Translations under genes and position numbers: made by a program | Notes under the pieces: generated by a model | Databases searched by the model: none | Seen by the model: the letters and a program-made list of their open reading frames with translations, nothing else | Told to the model about the DNA's origin: nothing | Shown: positions 18,484-26,916 of the stretch, one piece after another | How the letters are laid out: each line of letters begins with the position of its first letter | Numbering within the stretch: the stretch's first letter is position 1 | Origin: Nocardia sp. alder85J | GTDB taxonomy: Bacteria; Actinomycetota; Actinomycetes; Mycobacteriales; Mycobacteriaceae | Reading direction: 5' to 3' | Assembly (NCBI RefSeq): GCF_020176955.2 | Contig: NZ_JAIUCZ020000014.1 | Span: forward strand, 225,729-289,728 | Length of the DNA stretch: 64,000 bases

Positions 18484-18532
18484 TTGACAGTCGCAGGGAT
18501 CCTGTCACTATTTTAGTAATTGTTCACTTACT
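18484..18532 (+). promoter_or_regulatory. promoter region with AGTAA-N8-TTACT operator
   Basis: TTGACA at 18484-18489 precedes a TATTTT at 18509 (19-bp spacing, longer than ideal) and the inverted repeat AGTAA-N8-TTACT at 18515-18532. It matches the site at 3651-3668 in arm sequence and spacing. The downstream gene is the broken PAS/GAF-like copy. Confidence 0.45.
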
Positions 18533-18819
18533 TGCTGACGTCGGCTTCGGACACTGACCGGTGACGGCCTCCACCGGTGGTGACTGCCCCGCAGGGCCTT
18601 TCGTGCCGTATTCGCGAACCGGAGCTGCCGACCATTCGCGCTTGTCGGCTCGGCGTCGCCTGTCACCGGAGAAATGCATGGCTATGTTGCCCGTTGTTCC
18701 CCAACATACTGCTGCCGGTCAGCCGATCGGCACAGATGACACGACGCATGTCACCGCCGGGTCGGTCCGGGTCGGTGTCCATGAGGCCCGGACGCCGTAC
18801 CTCGAAACCGGGCCGATCA

Positions 18820-19440
18820 CAACTCCCCGGCGGAGAGGTCCACGGTGTTCGCCGGTGGCTCGGCAATCCGACCGAGCCACCGGCTCCCCACGCCCCCGCG
18901 GCCATCCGCTGGGACTCCGGCACTCGACGCACTCGACGCCTCCTCCTGACTGCCGAGCCGTGGCTGATGGCCCACGAAGCCACGAACATCTATCGCAGCG
19001 CGTTGTCACCACGAGAATGCCTGCGTAGAACCGTGCAGCTCGACACCGTCGCCGACCTCGCACTCCTGGCGACCGACCGAGACGGCCCCAGCGAATACAT
19101 CGGCGCCGCAACCATCCTGCACGGCTGCGGCAGCCTCCTGACCTGGCGCATCCGCGCCCGCCGCGGACGCGACCGTGACATCCGCAGGCCGGTCCTCGAC
19201 ATCAGCCGCACCGAACCGGCCGCACCTCCCGAACCCTGGAACCACACAGCCTTCGACCGACCGGCTCACCGCCTCGGCGTTGCTGTCCTCCTCCGCCCTC
19301 AGTGCACCGGTGATCGCGGGATGGATCAGCGCCAGATCCGCCTGGATCGGGCACACCGATCCAGGCGATTCCGAACTGTTCCACCTCGACGACTGGACAC
19401 TCCGGCAACGGACTTGCCCGCGCCTGCCGCTGGTCATGGA
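18820..19440 (+). pseudogene. PAS/GAF-like regulatory protein, decayed second copy
   Basis: Translation gives WLGNPTEPPAP, LSPRECLRRTVQLD, GCGSLLTWRI and VLDISRTEPAAPPEP. After a frameshift near 19260 it gives LTASALL, PVIAGWIS, AWIGHTDPGDSELFHLDDW. These line up in order with the intact protein at 1119-2105. The 5' part is poorly conserved and the 3' end is missing after about 19440. It is a paralog that has lost function. Confidence 0.8.
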
Positions 19441-19592
19441 TGCGCGCCGAGGGGTAGATCGTGGCTGCGGCTGCGACCACGTTACAGCCCGCTGTGAGCG
19501 GTCCCCGGTAGCGAGACGAGTTGGCCAACGGTGCGTGGCGACGGCGTGCCGGTCACCGGTCTGCGGCAACAGCAGGTTGGTCATGGGCATGA

Positions 19593-20486
19593 TCACCGGC
19601 TCGTATCAACTGGATCGTCCCCGTTTTCGAGCCGGGGAACCGGTGACACTGTTCGATGTCCGGCTGTGGCCCGGGCGATTCCGGCCGAGTGGGTTCTCGA
19701 CGCGAGCCCGGCCCTGTTACCGTTTCCGGTCCGCGGTGGCCGTGTGTCGGCGAGGGAGCGCAGGATGTAGCCGATGCCTCGGACGGTGTGTACCAGTGGT
19801 GGCCCGAATTCGTCGATCCTGCGCTGCAACCGGCTGACAGAATTGTCGATCACGTGATAGCTGCGACCGTAGGCATCGCCCCATATGCGTTCCAGGATCT
19901 GTTGCCTGCTCATCACGATGCCCGTATTGGTCATGAGGTAGTGCAGGAGGGCGAATTCGGTGGCCGGGGGCCACAACTGATGGCCGGCGCGATACACGGT
20001 GTGGGCGTCGACATCCAGAATCAGGTCCGCGCAACGGAGCTGGCCAGGTTCCTCGGCGTATGTCCGTCGCGATCGTCGCAGCAGCATCTGTATCCGGGCG
20101 ATAACCTCGTCGAGATCGAACGGTTTACCGACATAGTCGTCGCCACCGGCGGCCAAACCGATGAGCCGGTCCTCGACGGTGTTACGCGCGGACAGGAACA
20201 GCACCGGCTGGGTGTTGCCCGTGGCGCGGAGTTGCCGCACGACACGATAGCCGTCCATATCTGGCAGCACGACATCGACCACGACCACATCCGGTGAATA
20301 TGCGATGATCGCCGCGAGCGCGGCGGCACCGCTGCCCGCGCAGCGCACCTCGACACCGGAGCACCGCAGGCCGGTGCTGAGCAGCTCGGCCGTCCGGCGG
20401 CTGCTGTCGACGAGGAGAACCACCGGTGACAACGCTCCCATCACATCCATCCGAGCTCGGGACCCCGATCCACGATCTCCGACCAC
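19593..20486 (-). CDS. OmpR/PhoB-type response regulator, orphan paralog
   Basis: The protein is closely related to the response regulator at 6676-7425 through the receiver (VVVVDVVLPDMDGY, YVGKPF) and the winged helix (DNSVSRLQRRID, TVRGIGYILR), but it has about 38 extra residues at its C-terminus. Its receiver starts LLVDSSRR, so the second acidic residue of the usual DD pair is serine. Metal binding and phosphorylation may therefore be weakened. GTG at 20486 is chosen from GGGGAGG eight bases upstream and from alignment with the paralog's start. No kinase gene is nearby. Confidence 0.85.
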   Translation of the reverse strand: MVGDRGSGSRARMDVMGALSPVVLLVDSSRRTAELLSTGLRCSGVEVRCAGSGAAALAAIIAYSPDVVVVDVVLPDMDGYRVVRQLRATGNTQPVLFLSARNTVEDRLIGLAAGGDDYVGKPFDLDEVIARIQMLLRRSRRTYAEEPGQLRCADLILDVDAHTVYRAGHQLWPPATEFALLHYLMTNTGIVMSRQQILERIWGDAYGRSYHVIDNSVSRLQRRIDEFGPPLVHTVRGIGYILRSLADTRPPRTGNGNRAGLASRTHSAGIARATAGHRTVSPVPRLENGDDPVDTSR

Positions 20487-20518
20487 GTAACTCACCTCCC
20501 CGCAACCCGCAACGTCGA

Positions 20519-20545
20519 CTCCGGTACCCGTTTCGGGTACCGGAG
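20519..20545 (-). promoter_or_regulatory. 11-bp hairpin in the leader of response regulator 2
   Basis: CTCCGGTACCC and GGGTACCGGAG form a perfect stem with a 5-nt loop. It ends about 33 bases before the GTG start and about 20 bases before the Shine-Dalgarno sequence. It could be a translational control element, an attenuator or a protein site in DNA. Confidence 0.5.
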
Positions 20546-20706
20546 GATGGAGATTCCAGCGCAAGTAGAGCGAAATGCTCAAGTGTAAAAGCCTGCCGGG
20601 AGCGCGTTCTCCGGGACAGTGACCACCGCCCCGCCTGCATCAGAGCGTGCGGAGGTGGCGAACAGTGCACGGGCCGATCTCACGCCGACCATCCGGTGCG
20701 TAACCG

Positions 20707-20735
20707 ACTATATTGCCGCCCTTCGTCGGCTGCAA
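20707..20735 (-). promoter_or_regulatory. promoter of response regulator 2
   Basis: On the minus strand TTGCAG (20735-20730), a 17-bp spacer and TATAGT (20712-20707). The block TGCAATCATTCG is shared with the promoter of response regulator 1 at nearly the same distance from the start (245 against 248 bp). It predicts a leader of about 215 nt. Confidence 0.65.
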
Positions 20736-21110
20736 TCATTCGGAACGGTTTTGGGACGAATGACAATTCTGGCTCATCGAAAGGCAGCGCCGGTCACATC
20801 TGTTGTTCGGGAAACGTCGTCCCCGGTGGGTCGAGGACGCAGGCCGACGTGCGGGAATGCCGGTGATCGGCAGGAAATGGACAACGAGTTATCACCGTGT
20901 CACCGCGCATGCTCAAATGGCGAGCGAAATCCGATGCCAGGAAACAGGCGTACGGTCCCGTGTCGGTTTCGGAAGTCTCGCGCAGCCCGGTCGACGGCGC
21001 CGACCGTGAATGTTTCCGAGGCGTCGTCAACGGCCCTGTTTATACGATCAGACCGGAGCGGTGATCTGGAGAAAATATTCGATTCGACGACTATCAAGGT
21101 CCACGAACCG

Positions 21111-21480
21111 GCCTGCATTCCGGCCGACCACCTTGCGCCCGATATTCTTTTCACGGTTCTGCTTTCCGGTGACCGGCTCCGTATCGCCCATGCGGGGGCG
21201 ATCACGGTCGAGGACGTAGAGCGGTTCGCCGCGGCCGGGATGCGGGTCGCTGGGCAGGGCACCGGGCGAATTCGCCGGCAGTGTTCCCGGCAACGCCGGC
21301 CTGACCGCGGTCGGGTATGGAGGCGGGATGATCTTCGTCGCCGCGGTAGGCGAGAAAGCGGAACTCGGTGTGTCCACCACCGAGGCCGCCGCGGTGGAGG
21401 TGGTCGTGGACTGTACGAACCAGCTGGCCGTGCGGTTGGGTCACGAACTTGCCAGCCTCCCCACCCCCCGATGCCGTCAG
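21111..21480 (+). pseudogene. roadblock/LC7-like remnant (tentative)
   Basis: One frame reads DRLRIAHAGAITVEDVERFA up to about 21260. Another continues with AGSVPGNAGLTAVGYGGGMI, FVAAVGEKAELGVSTTEA and QLAVRLGHELASL. The pattern (sensor-like strand, A-rich helix, glycine turn, beta strand IFVAAVGE, long helix) resembles the roadblock/LC7 proteins of actinobacterial conservons. A frameshift separates the halves, and no neighbouring conservon genes are present. The identification rests on pattern only. Confidence 0.35.
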
Positions 21481-21731
21481 CGCCAGGAGCCTGATCGGCC
21501 GGTGGCGAATTCGGTGCGGCCATCTCTGTCGAGTGCAATCGGGTACCGGCCGGATGGTCGAGGATCGAGGCGAGATCACCGTCATCGAAGCGGCCGGCGA
21601 CCGTGGCGACATCGAGTGCTTCCTCGACAGAATTCAGCGTGGGTGACGTGGTTGGTTCGGCCCGTGTCTGTATTGCATGGCGTTCTGGGAAACGAGGCTC
21701 CGTCCGGCACCGGGAGACATCGACACCGTCA
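21481..21731. other. no gene recognised
   Basis: Between the roadblock-like remnant and the palindrome at 21732. No supported gene on either strand. Confidence 0.3.
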
Positions 21732-21749
21732 ACTAAGTATACGCTTACT
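21732..21749. promoter_or_regulatory. third palindrome of the ACTAA/AGTAA-N8-TTACT type
   Basis: ACTAA-N8-TTACT, reading AGTAA-N8-TTAGT on the other strand. It keeps the 18-bp geometry of the sites at 3651 and 18515. It lies between the 3' ends of neighbouring genes, so its target gene may have been lost. Confidence 0.4.
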
Positions 21750-21911
21750 AACGGTGGTTGAGCTGTGTCAACTCGCGGTCTCGTGAGTTGTGGCACAGCC
21801 GTATTCGCTGTACGGATTCGACGGGCGGCCACGGCCGGGCCGCATGGAGACAGGTGGTGATTGCCGGAGTTGCGTGGAACGACAGCAGTGGTGTGACTTT
21901 GCGCCGGCGGA

Positions 21912-22283
21912 TCAGGTTCTGCCGTGGCGGCGCTGGTAGGCGGCACGTTCGGCGGCAGCGCGTCCGTGGCGGCGGGAGTCGGCGAGGGCGGGATCGAGGC
22001 CGTGCGCGGTGAGGCGGTGGACGTACAGCAGGGCAACGGTGAAGTAGATCAACGGCAAGTACAGCAGTGCCATCATGGCTGTCCCGATCCATACGGGCCC
22101 GGGGATGAGCAGCAGCAGGCTCAACGGTGCGAGGACCGGGACGAGGATGCGCTGCAGATAACGCCGGGTCGCGCCGGGCCCGGTGAGATCGTGGAGGACC
22201 CAGTCGCGTGACTGCGCCGGCAGTGTCGCGCCGTAGATGTAGCGGATCCGCTGGGGCAGTGTCGGTCTGGTGGCTCCGGTCAT
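21912..22283 (-). CDS. DUF5313-family membrane protein
   Basis: The 123-residue product matches the actinobacterial DUF5313 pattern: RPTLPQRIRYIYGATLP, then RDWVLHDLTGPGATRRYL, two hydrophobic segments near residues 45-85, and HRLTAHGLDPALAD before a basic tail ending YQRRHGR. Its function is unknown. The ATG overlaps the sulP stop codon (ATGA), so it is probably the last gene of the arsR-pckG-sulP transcription unit. Confidence 0.75.
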   Translation of the reverse strand: MTGATRPTLPQRIRYIYGATLPAQSRDWVLHDLTGPGATRRYLQRILVPVLAPLSLLLLIPGPVWIGTAMMALLYLPLIYFTVALLYVHRLTAHGLDPALADSRRHGRAAAERAAYQRRHGRT

Positions 22284-23956
22284 CGGCTGCGAACCTGCAC
22301 GGCGTGCCGGATTCGGCGGCGGGCGTCGGCGATGGCGTCGGGAGTGTGGGTGAACAGGTGGTTCCCGTCGCCGGTGGGCAGGGCGTCGAGGGCCGCCAGG
22401 CGCCGTTCATGGTCGGGGCGGAGTCCGGACATGAGCACGGTGATGTGCCGGTGTTCGAGTTTGCCGATGGCGTCTTTGAGGACGAGAGCGCCGGTGGTGT
22501 CGAGGGCGGTGAGGTGCGACATGCGCAAGACGACGATTTGCACGTCGCCGATGTCGGCCAGTTCGAGCAGGAACCGGTGGGCGGCGGCGAAGAACAAGGG
22601 CCCGTCGAGACGGTAGGCGATGATGTGGTCGTGCAGCAGGGATTGCTCGTCGGCTGGTGGGGCCTGGTCCGCGACGGGTTCGGGATCAGGCGGCGTGGGG
22701 CTGTCGAGGGGGATGCGGTGCAGGCGGGCTTCGCCGGCGACGGCCCGTAGGGCCAGCAGGATCGCGATCCCGACTCCGACCGCGACCGCGGTCACGAGGT
22801 CGAAGGCGACGGTGACCAGGAAGGTGACGGCCATGATCGCGGCATCGCCGCGCGATGCGCGGGCGATCGCGGTCAGTGACGCGGTCTCGACCATACGGAC
22901 GGTCGTGGCCAGCAGTACTCCGGCCAGGGCGGCGACGGGGATTTCGGCCACCAGTGGCGCGGCCAGGTAGACGATGCCGGCGAGGACCACCGCGTGGGTG
23001 AGGGCGGCCAGACGGGTGCGGGCGCCGGAGCGCACGTTCACCGCGGTGCGGGCGATCGCGCCGGTGGCCGGCACTCCGCCGAACAGGGGCGCGGCGATAT
23101 TGGCCAGTCCCTGGCCCAGCAGTTCCCGATTCGGGTCGTAACGGGTTCCGACGGTCATGGCGTCGGCGGCCGTCGCCGACAGCAGTGATTCCAGTGCGGC
23201 CAGCGCCGCGACCGCCAGCGCCGGCCCGACCAGGGCGCTCAATTGGCCAGGGTGCAGGAAATCGAGTGTGGGCGCCTGCAAGCCGGACGGCAGCGCCCCG
23301 ATCGCGGTCAGGGAGAGGTGCGTTGTCCGTGCGGTCAGGGTCGCGGCGGCCACGGCGATCAGCGCCAGCGGTAACCGAGGCACGAACCGGCCACCGGCGA
23401 GTACGACCGCCGCCACCACCAGGGCTGTCGCGGGTGCCGCGGCGGTGGGTGCGGACACGAATTGCCGCAGCGCGTCGAACGCCGTCTGCCACACCTTGTC
23501 GCCGTGGGAGCCGGTGACGCCGAGGGCGGCAGGGAACTGCTGCAACGCGATGACGACCGCGATCCCGGCGGTGAAGCCTTCCACCACCGGGGCAGGTACG
23601 TAGCGTACCGCGCGCCCGGCCCCGGCGATCGCGAGCCCCACGAGCACGACACCGGCCAGCAGCCCCACCGTCAGCACCGCGGCGGGGCCGTGCTGGTGGG
23701 CGATCGGAACCAGCACCACGGTCATGGCGCCGGTCGGCCCGGACACCTGGAACCGCGAACCGCCGAACACCGCGGCCACCGCGCCGGCGACGACCGCAGT
23801 CGCCAGGCCCGCCGCCGCGCCCAGCCCCGAGGAGATGCCGAATCCCAGCGCCAGCGGCAAGGCCACCAGCGCCACGATCACCCCCGACAGCAGATCCGCG
23901 CCCGGTGCGGCCAACCCGGGCCGCCAATCCGACCAGCGCGGCAACAGCGCAAGCAT
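22280..23956 (-). CDS. SulP-family anion/bicarbonate permease with STAS domain
   Basis: The 558-residue protein has the SulP start (DLLSGVIVALVALPLALGFG, residues 18-37) and repeated hydrophobic segments. The family sequences GLYTA-like AAAGLATAVVAGAVAAVFGG and SGPTGAMTVVLVP follow. The C-terminal STAS domain lies at about 430-535 (LDGPLFFAAAHRFL, VVLRMSHLTALDTTGALVL). SulP proteins carry sulfate, bicarbonate or other anions. The gene starts two bases after the pckG stop, which suggests translational coupling and a bicarbonate role, but sulfate cannot be excluded. A decayed homolog lies at 2535-3430. Confidence 0.9.
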   Translation of the reverse strand: MLALLPRWSDWRPGLAAPGADLLSGVIVALVALPLALGFGISSGLGAAAGLATAVVAGAVAAVFGGSRFQVSGPTGAMTVVLVPIAHQHGPAAVLTVGLLAGVVLVGLAIAGAGRAVRYVPAPVVEGFTAGIAVVIALQQFPAALGVTGSHGDKVWQTAFDALRQFVSAPTAAAPATALVVAAVVLAGGRFVPRLPLALIAVAAATLTARTTHLSLTAIGALPSGLQAPTLDFLHPGQLSALVGPALAVAALAALESLLSATAADAMTVGTRYDPNRELLGQGLANIAAPLFGGVPATGAIARTAVNVRSGARTRLAALTHAVVLAGIVYLAAPLVAEIPVAALAGVLLATTVRMVETASLTAIARASRGDAAIMAVTFLVTVAFDLVTAVAVGVGIAILLALRAVAGEARLHRIPLDSPTPPDPEPVADQAPPADEQSLLHDHIIAYRLDGPLFFAAAHRFLLELADIGDVQIVVLRMSHLTALDTTGALVLKDAIGKLEHRHITVLMSGLRPDHERRLAALDALPTGDGNHLFTHTPDAIADARRRIRHAVQVRSR

Positions 23957-23958
23957 GG

Positions 23959-25791
23959 TCACCTCGCCGCCGCCAGGCGCAGTTTCAACGCGGCCAGCTG
24001 GTCGCGCAACATTTCCGGTAGCCGGTTGCCGCCGATGGTGGCAAACCAGTCGTCGATGGACGCGGTTTCGGTGATCCACTCGTCGGTGTCGACACCGAGC
24101 GCATGAATGGCCAGGTTGCGGCGGCTGTCGTCGAGACCAGTCAGGTCCAGGGCATCGGTGGTGGGGATGTATCCGATCGGGGTTTCGACGGCGTCGGCGG
24201 CACCATCGAGGCGGTCGAGTGCCCATTTCAGTACTCGGATGTTGTCGCGGAAACCCGGCCACAAATACGTCCCGTCGCTGTCTTGCCGGAACCAGTTGAC
24301 CTGGAAGATCTTCGGCAGTGTCGCCGGGTCCGCGGATGCACCGAGGGCCAGCCAGTGGGCGAAGTAGTCGCCGACGTGGTAGCCGAGGAACGGCAGCATC
24401 GCCATCGGATCCCGGCGCACCACACCCACGTGCCCGGTCGCGGCGGCGGTGGTCTCCGACGACAGCACCGACGCGGTGAAAACCCCGTGGGCCCAGTCGA
24501 AGGTCTCGGTCACCAGCGGGACGGTGCCGACGCGGCGGCCGCCGAAGAAGATCGCCGAGATCGGGACACCGGTCGGGTCCTCCCATTCCGGGGCGACTGT
24601 CGGGCACTGTGCGATCGGGGTGCAGTAGCGGGAATTCGGGTGCGCGGCAGGAGTTCCCGACTGCGGTGTCCAGTCGTTGCCGCGCCAGTCGATCAGCCGC
24701 GCCGGCGCGACGTCGGTCAGGCCTTCCCACCAGACATCGCCGTCGGGGGTGCGGGCGGTGTTGGTGAAGATCGTGTGCCCGGCGTCGATGGTCGCGAGCG
24801 CATTCGGATTGGTCGCCGCGCCGGTGCCCGGCGCGACTCCGAAGAACCCGGCTTCCGGGTTGATCGCATACAGGCGTCCGTCGGCGCCGAACCGCAGCCA
24901 GGCGATGTCGTCACCGAGGGTTTCGGCGTGCCAGCCCGGCAGCGCGGGCTCCAGCATAGCCAGGTTGGTCTTCCCGCACGACGACGGGAACGCCGCCGCG
25001 ACATAGTGCGTGATACCGCGGGGGGAGGTGAGTTTGAGGATCAGCATGTGCTCGGCAAGCCATCCCTCGTCGCGGCCGAGCACCGACGCGATCCGTAGCG
25101 CGAAGCATTTCTTGCCCAGCAGCGCGTTGCCGCCGTAGCCGGAGCCGTAACTCCAGATCTCCCGCCGCTCCGGGAAATGCGCGATGTACTTCGTCTTGTC
25201 GCACGGCCACGGCACATCCGGCTGCCCGGCCGCCAATGGCGCCCCGACCGAATGCAGGCATCGAACGAACTCGGTTGTCCCGGTCAACTTCTCCCACACC
25301 GGGGTCCCGGAGCGGGTCATGATCTGCATCGACACCGCCACATACGCCGAATCGGTGACCTGCACACCGTATTTCGCGTCGGCGGCACCCAGAGGGCCCA
25401 TGCAGAAGGCGATCACGTACATGGTGCGCCCTGACATCGCACCGCGGTAGTGCTCGGTCATCACCGTGCGCATGTCGACCGGATCCACCCAGTTGTTGGT
25501 CGGCCCGGCGTCGGCCCGATCCTCGGAACAGAGAAACGTCCGACCCTCCACCCGCGCGACATCCTCGGGGTCGGAACCGCACCAGAACGAATCCAGCGTC
25601 CCGGTCACCGGCACGAAAGTACCCGCCGCCACCAGCAGACCGGTCAGCCGATCCCACTCCTCCCGAGATCCGTCGCAATACACGATCCGATCCGGAGCGG
25701 TGAGTTCGGCGACCTCGGCCACCCAGGCCAGGACAGCGTCCCCGGCCGGAAGCGCCCGCACCACCGCATCTGCAGTCAACTGATCGGTCAC
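23959..25791 (-). CDS. pckG: phosphoenolpyruvate carboxykinase (GTP)
   Basis: The 610-residue enzyme matches GTP-type PEPCK. It has the kinase loop FPSSCGKTNLAM near residue 270 (conserved Cys), the metal site ETLGDDIAWLRF, SNWVDP-like TNNWVDP, GSGYGGNALLGKKCFALRIA, and HWLALG near the C-terminus. It interconverts oxaloacetate + GTP and PEP + CO2 + GDP. GTG at 25791 is preferred over 25827 because AGGAG lies just upstream and the length then fits the family. The promoter region carries a site resembling that of arsR (25827-25848). The permease follows at once, which hints at carboxylating (CO2-fixing) use. Confidence 0.94.
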   Translation of the reverse strand: MTDQLTADAVVRALPAGDAVLAWVAEVAELTAPDRIVYCDGSREEWDRLTGLLVAAGTFVPVTGTLDSFWCGSDPEDVARVEGRTFLCSEDRADAGPTNNWVDPVDMRTVMTEHYRGAMSGRTMYVIAFCMGPLGAADAKYGVQVTDSAYVAVSMQIMTRSGTPVWEKLTGTTEFVRCLHSVGAPLAAGQPDVPWPCDKTKYIAHFPERREIWSYGSGYGGNALLGKKCFALRIASVLGRDEGWLAEHMLILKLTSPRGITHYVAAAFPSSCGKTNLAMLEPALPGWHAETLGDDIAWLRFGADGRLYAINPEAGFFGVAPGTGAATNPNALATIDAGHTIFTNTARTPDGDVWWEGLTDVAPARLIDWRGNDWTPQSGTPAAHPNSRYCTPIAQCPTVAPEWEDPTGVPISAIFFGGRRVGTVPLVTETFDWAHGVFTASVLSSETTAAATGHVGVVRRDPMAMLPFLGYHVGDYFAHWLALGASADPATLPKIFQVNWFRQDSDGTYLWPGFRDNIRVLKWALDRLDGAADAVETPIGYIPTTDALDLTGLDDSRRNLAIHALGVDTDEWITETASIDDWFATIGGNRLPEMLRDQLAALKLRLAAAR

Positions 25792-25826
25792 GACAACAAT
25801 CTCCTTCGCAAGATTCGAAGTTAACA

Positions 25827-25848
25827 AGTTTAGAAATTATGCAATCAA
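25827..25848. promoter_or_regulatory. ArsR-type operator in front of pckG
   Basis: On the minus strand this reads TTGATTGCATA followed by ATTTCTAAACT. It shares TTGATTGCATA and the following TTT with the site upstream of arsR (26260-26279). It lies just upstream of the pckG ribosome site, between arsR and pckG. Confidence 0.55.
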
Positions 25849-25883
25849 AACAGCGGCAAACCATGCGCCCGGAGCCGGCCTGG

Positions 25884-26216
25884 TCAGGCGGGTTGTTCGA
25901 GCGCTTCCGCCTGGCCCGCGACGACGCCGGTGAGGATGGCGCGGGCGGTCGCCAGCAGTTCGGCGACTCGTGGGGTGGCCAGTTCGTAGGTCACCGACAA
26001 TCCTTCGCGCCGGGCAGTGACCAGGCCGGCACGACGCAGGATCGACAGCTGCTGCGACAGATTCGCCGCCTCCACCCCGATATCGGCGAGCATCTCCGCG
26101 ACGGTGTGCTCACGCTGGCTGAGCAACTCCAGGACACGGACGCGGACCGGATGAGCGAGAGTCTTGAAGAAATCCGCCTTCATCCGATAGAGCGGGGGTT
26201 TGCTCGAACCGGGCAT
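25884..26216 (-). CDS. ArsR-family winged-helix repressor
   Basis: The 110-residue protein has FKTLAHPVRVRVLELLSQRE and the helix-turn-helix VAEMLADIGVEAANLSQQLS, then ILRRAGLVTARREGLSVTYEL, the ArsR recognition helix and wing. No cysteine cluster of metal sensors is seen, so the signal is probably not a heavy metal. ATG at 26216 has GGGAGGAG upstream. It is the first gene of the arsR-pckG-sulP-DUF5313 series on this strand and has palindromes on both sides. Confidence 0.88.
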   Translation of the reverse strand: MPGSSKPPLYRMKADFFKTLAHPVRVRVLELLSQREHTVAEMLADIGVEAANLSQQLSILRRAGLVTARREGLSVTYELATPRVAELLATARAILTGVVAGQAEALEQPA

Positions 26217-26259
26217 ACGGCCGCTCCTCCCATTCCCGGCAGCCTTGCCACCGACCTGT

Positions 26260-26279
26260 TGATTGCATAGTTTAGCAAA
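26260..26279. promoter_or_regulatory. ArsR operator upstream of arsR
   Basis: TTGCATAGTTTAGCAA (26263-26278) has TTGC/GCAA arms eight bases apart and sits about 45 bp upstream of the arsR ATG. It matches the pckG site over TTGATTGCATA. Confidence 0.55.
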
Positions 26280-26328
26280 CAGTCGATCTGCTCCTGTCCG
26301 AAGTCCGGGCGACACGATGCCGTTCCTA

Positions 26329-26346
26329 ATCTACTGTTTGCGCAAT
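26329..26346. promoter_or_regulatory. second upstream palindrome, TTGCGCAA core
   Basis: ATCTACTGTTTGCGCAAT contains the perfect palindrome TTGCGCAA (26338-26345). It agrees with the reverse complement of the palindrome at 2398-2414 in 17 of 18 positions. It probably extends the arsR control region. Confidence 0.5.
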
Positions 26347-26916
26347 GAAGAAACCACGAAGGTGAATGTGAGAGAGCACACCTGCCGGGCCGCCTCATGA
26401 CCGAACCGTCCGGCCGGGCAGCCATCGGACAACCGGCCGGCGCGATGACCGCGGCTCTCGCAGCGGTGGCCATGACCACCACTGCGCGCAGGCGTTACCC
26501 GCGCCGGTGCCCGGGTGGCGGTGACCGGCTCGCGGTGCGCCCCGCGACTGGCGTCGGTAGGTCTCTCTCGGCACGGTGACCGAGCATCCCGACCCGGTGT
26601 GCACGACCGGCCGCGGTAGCACGCAACGTCACCCGGAATCTGATCGCCATGGACGGCGGCCCCCGGCACCGCGCTAGACCACCCGCAGGGGCCCTCGGAC
26701 GCCGCCCGCGCCCGTAGACGGGTCCCCTGCCGTCGGCCGCACCAACTCCGTTTAGATCACGTCTCGCCACAACCTCCAGTGGTGGGCCGAGATACGAAGT
26801 CGGTTGATCACTGACGGCCGCGGACCGCATGCGTCCGCGCCTCTCCACCCGCCCGCCCGTCCTCCTCCCGATAGGGTCACACCGACGGCGAGTTCGGTCG
26901 GTGAAGGTGGCGCGCC
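26347..26916. other. no gene recognised
   Basis: About 570 bp upstream of a lipoprotein remnant. Frames on both strands lack recognisable motifs and ribosome sites. Confidence 0.4.

Noticed and set aside
24103..25098. 331-codon plus-strand frame opposite pckG
   Set aside because: Antisense shadow of a well-supported enzyme gene; the translation is low-complexity Gly/Arg/Val.
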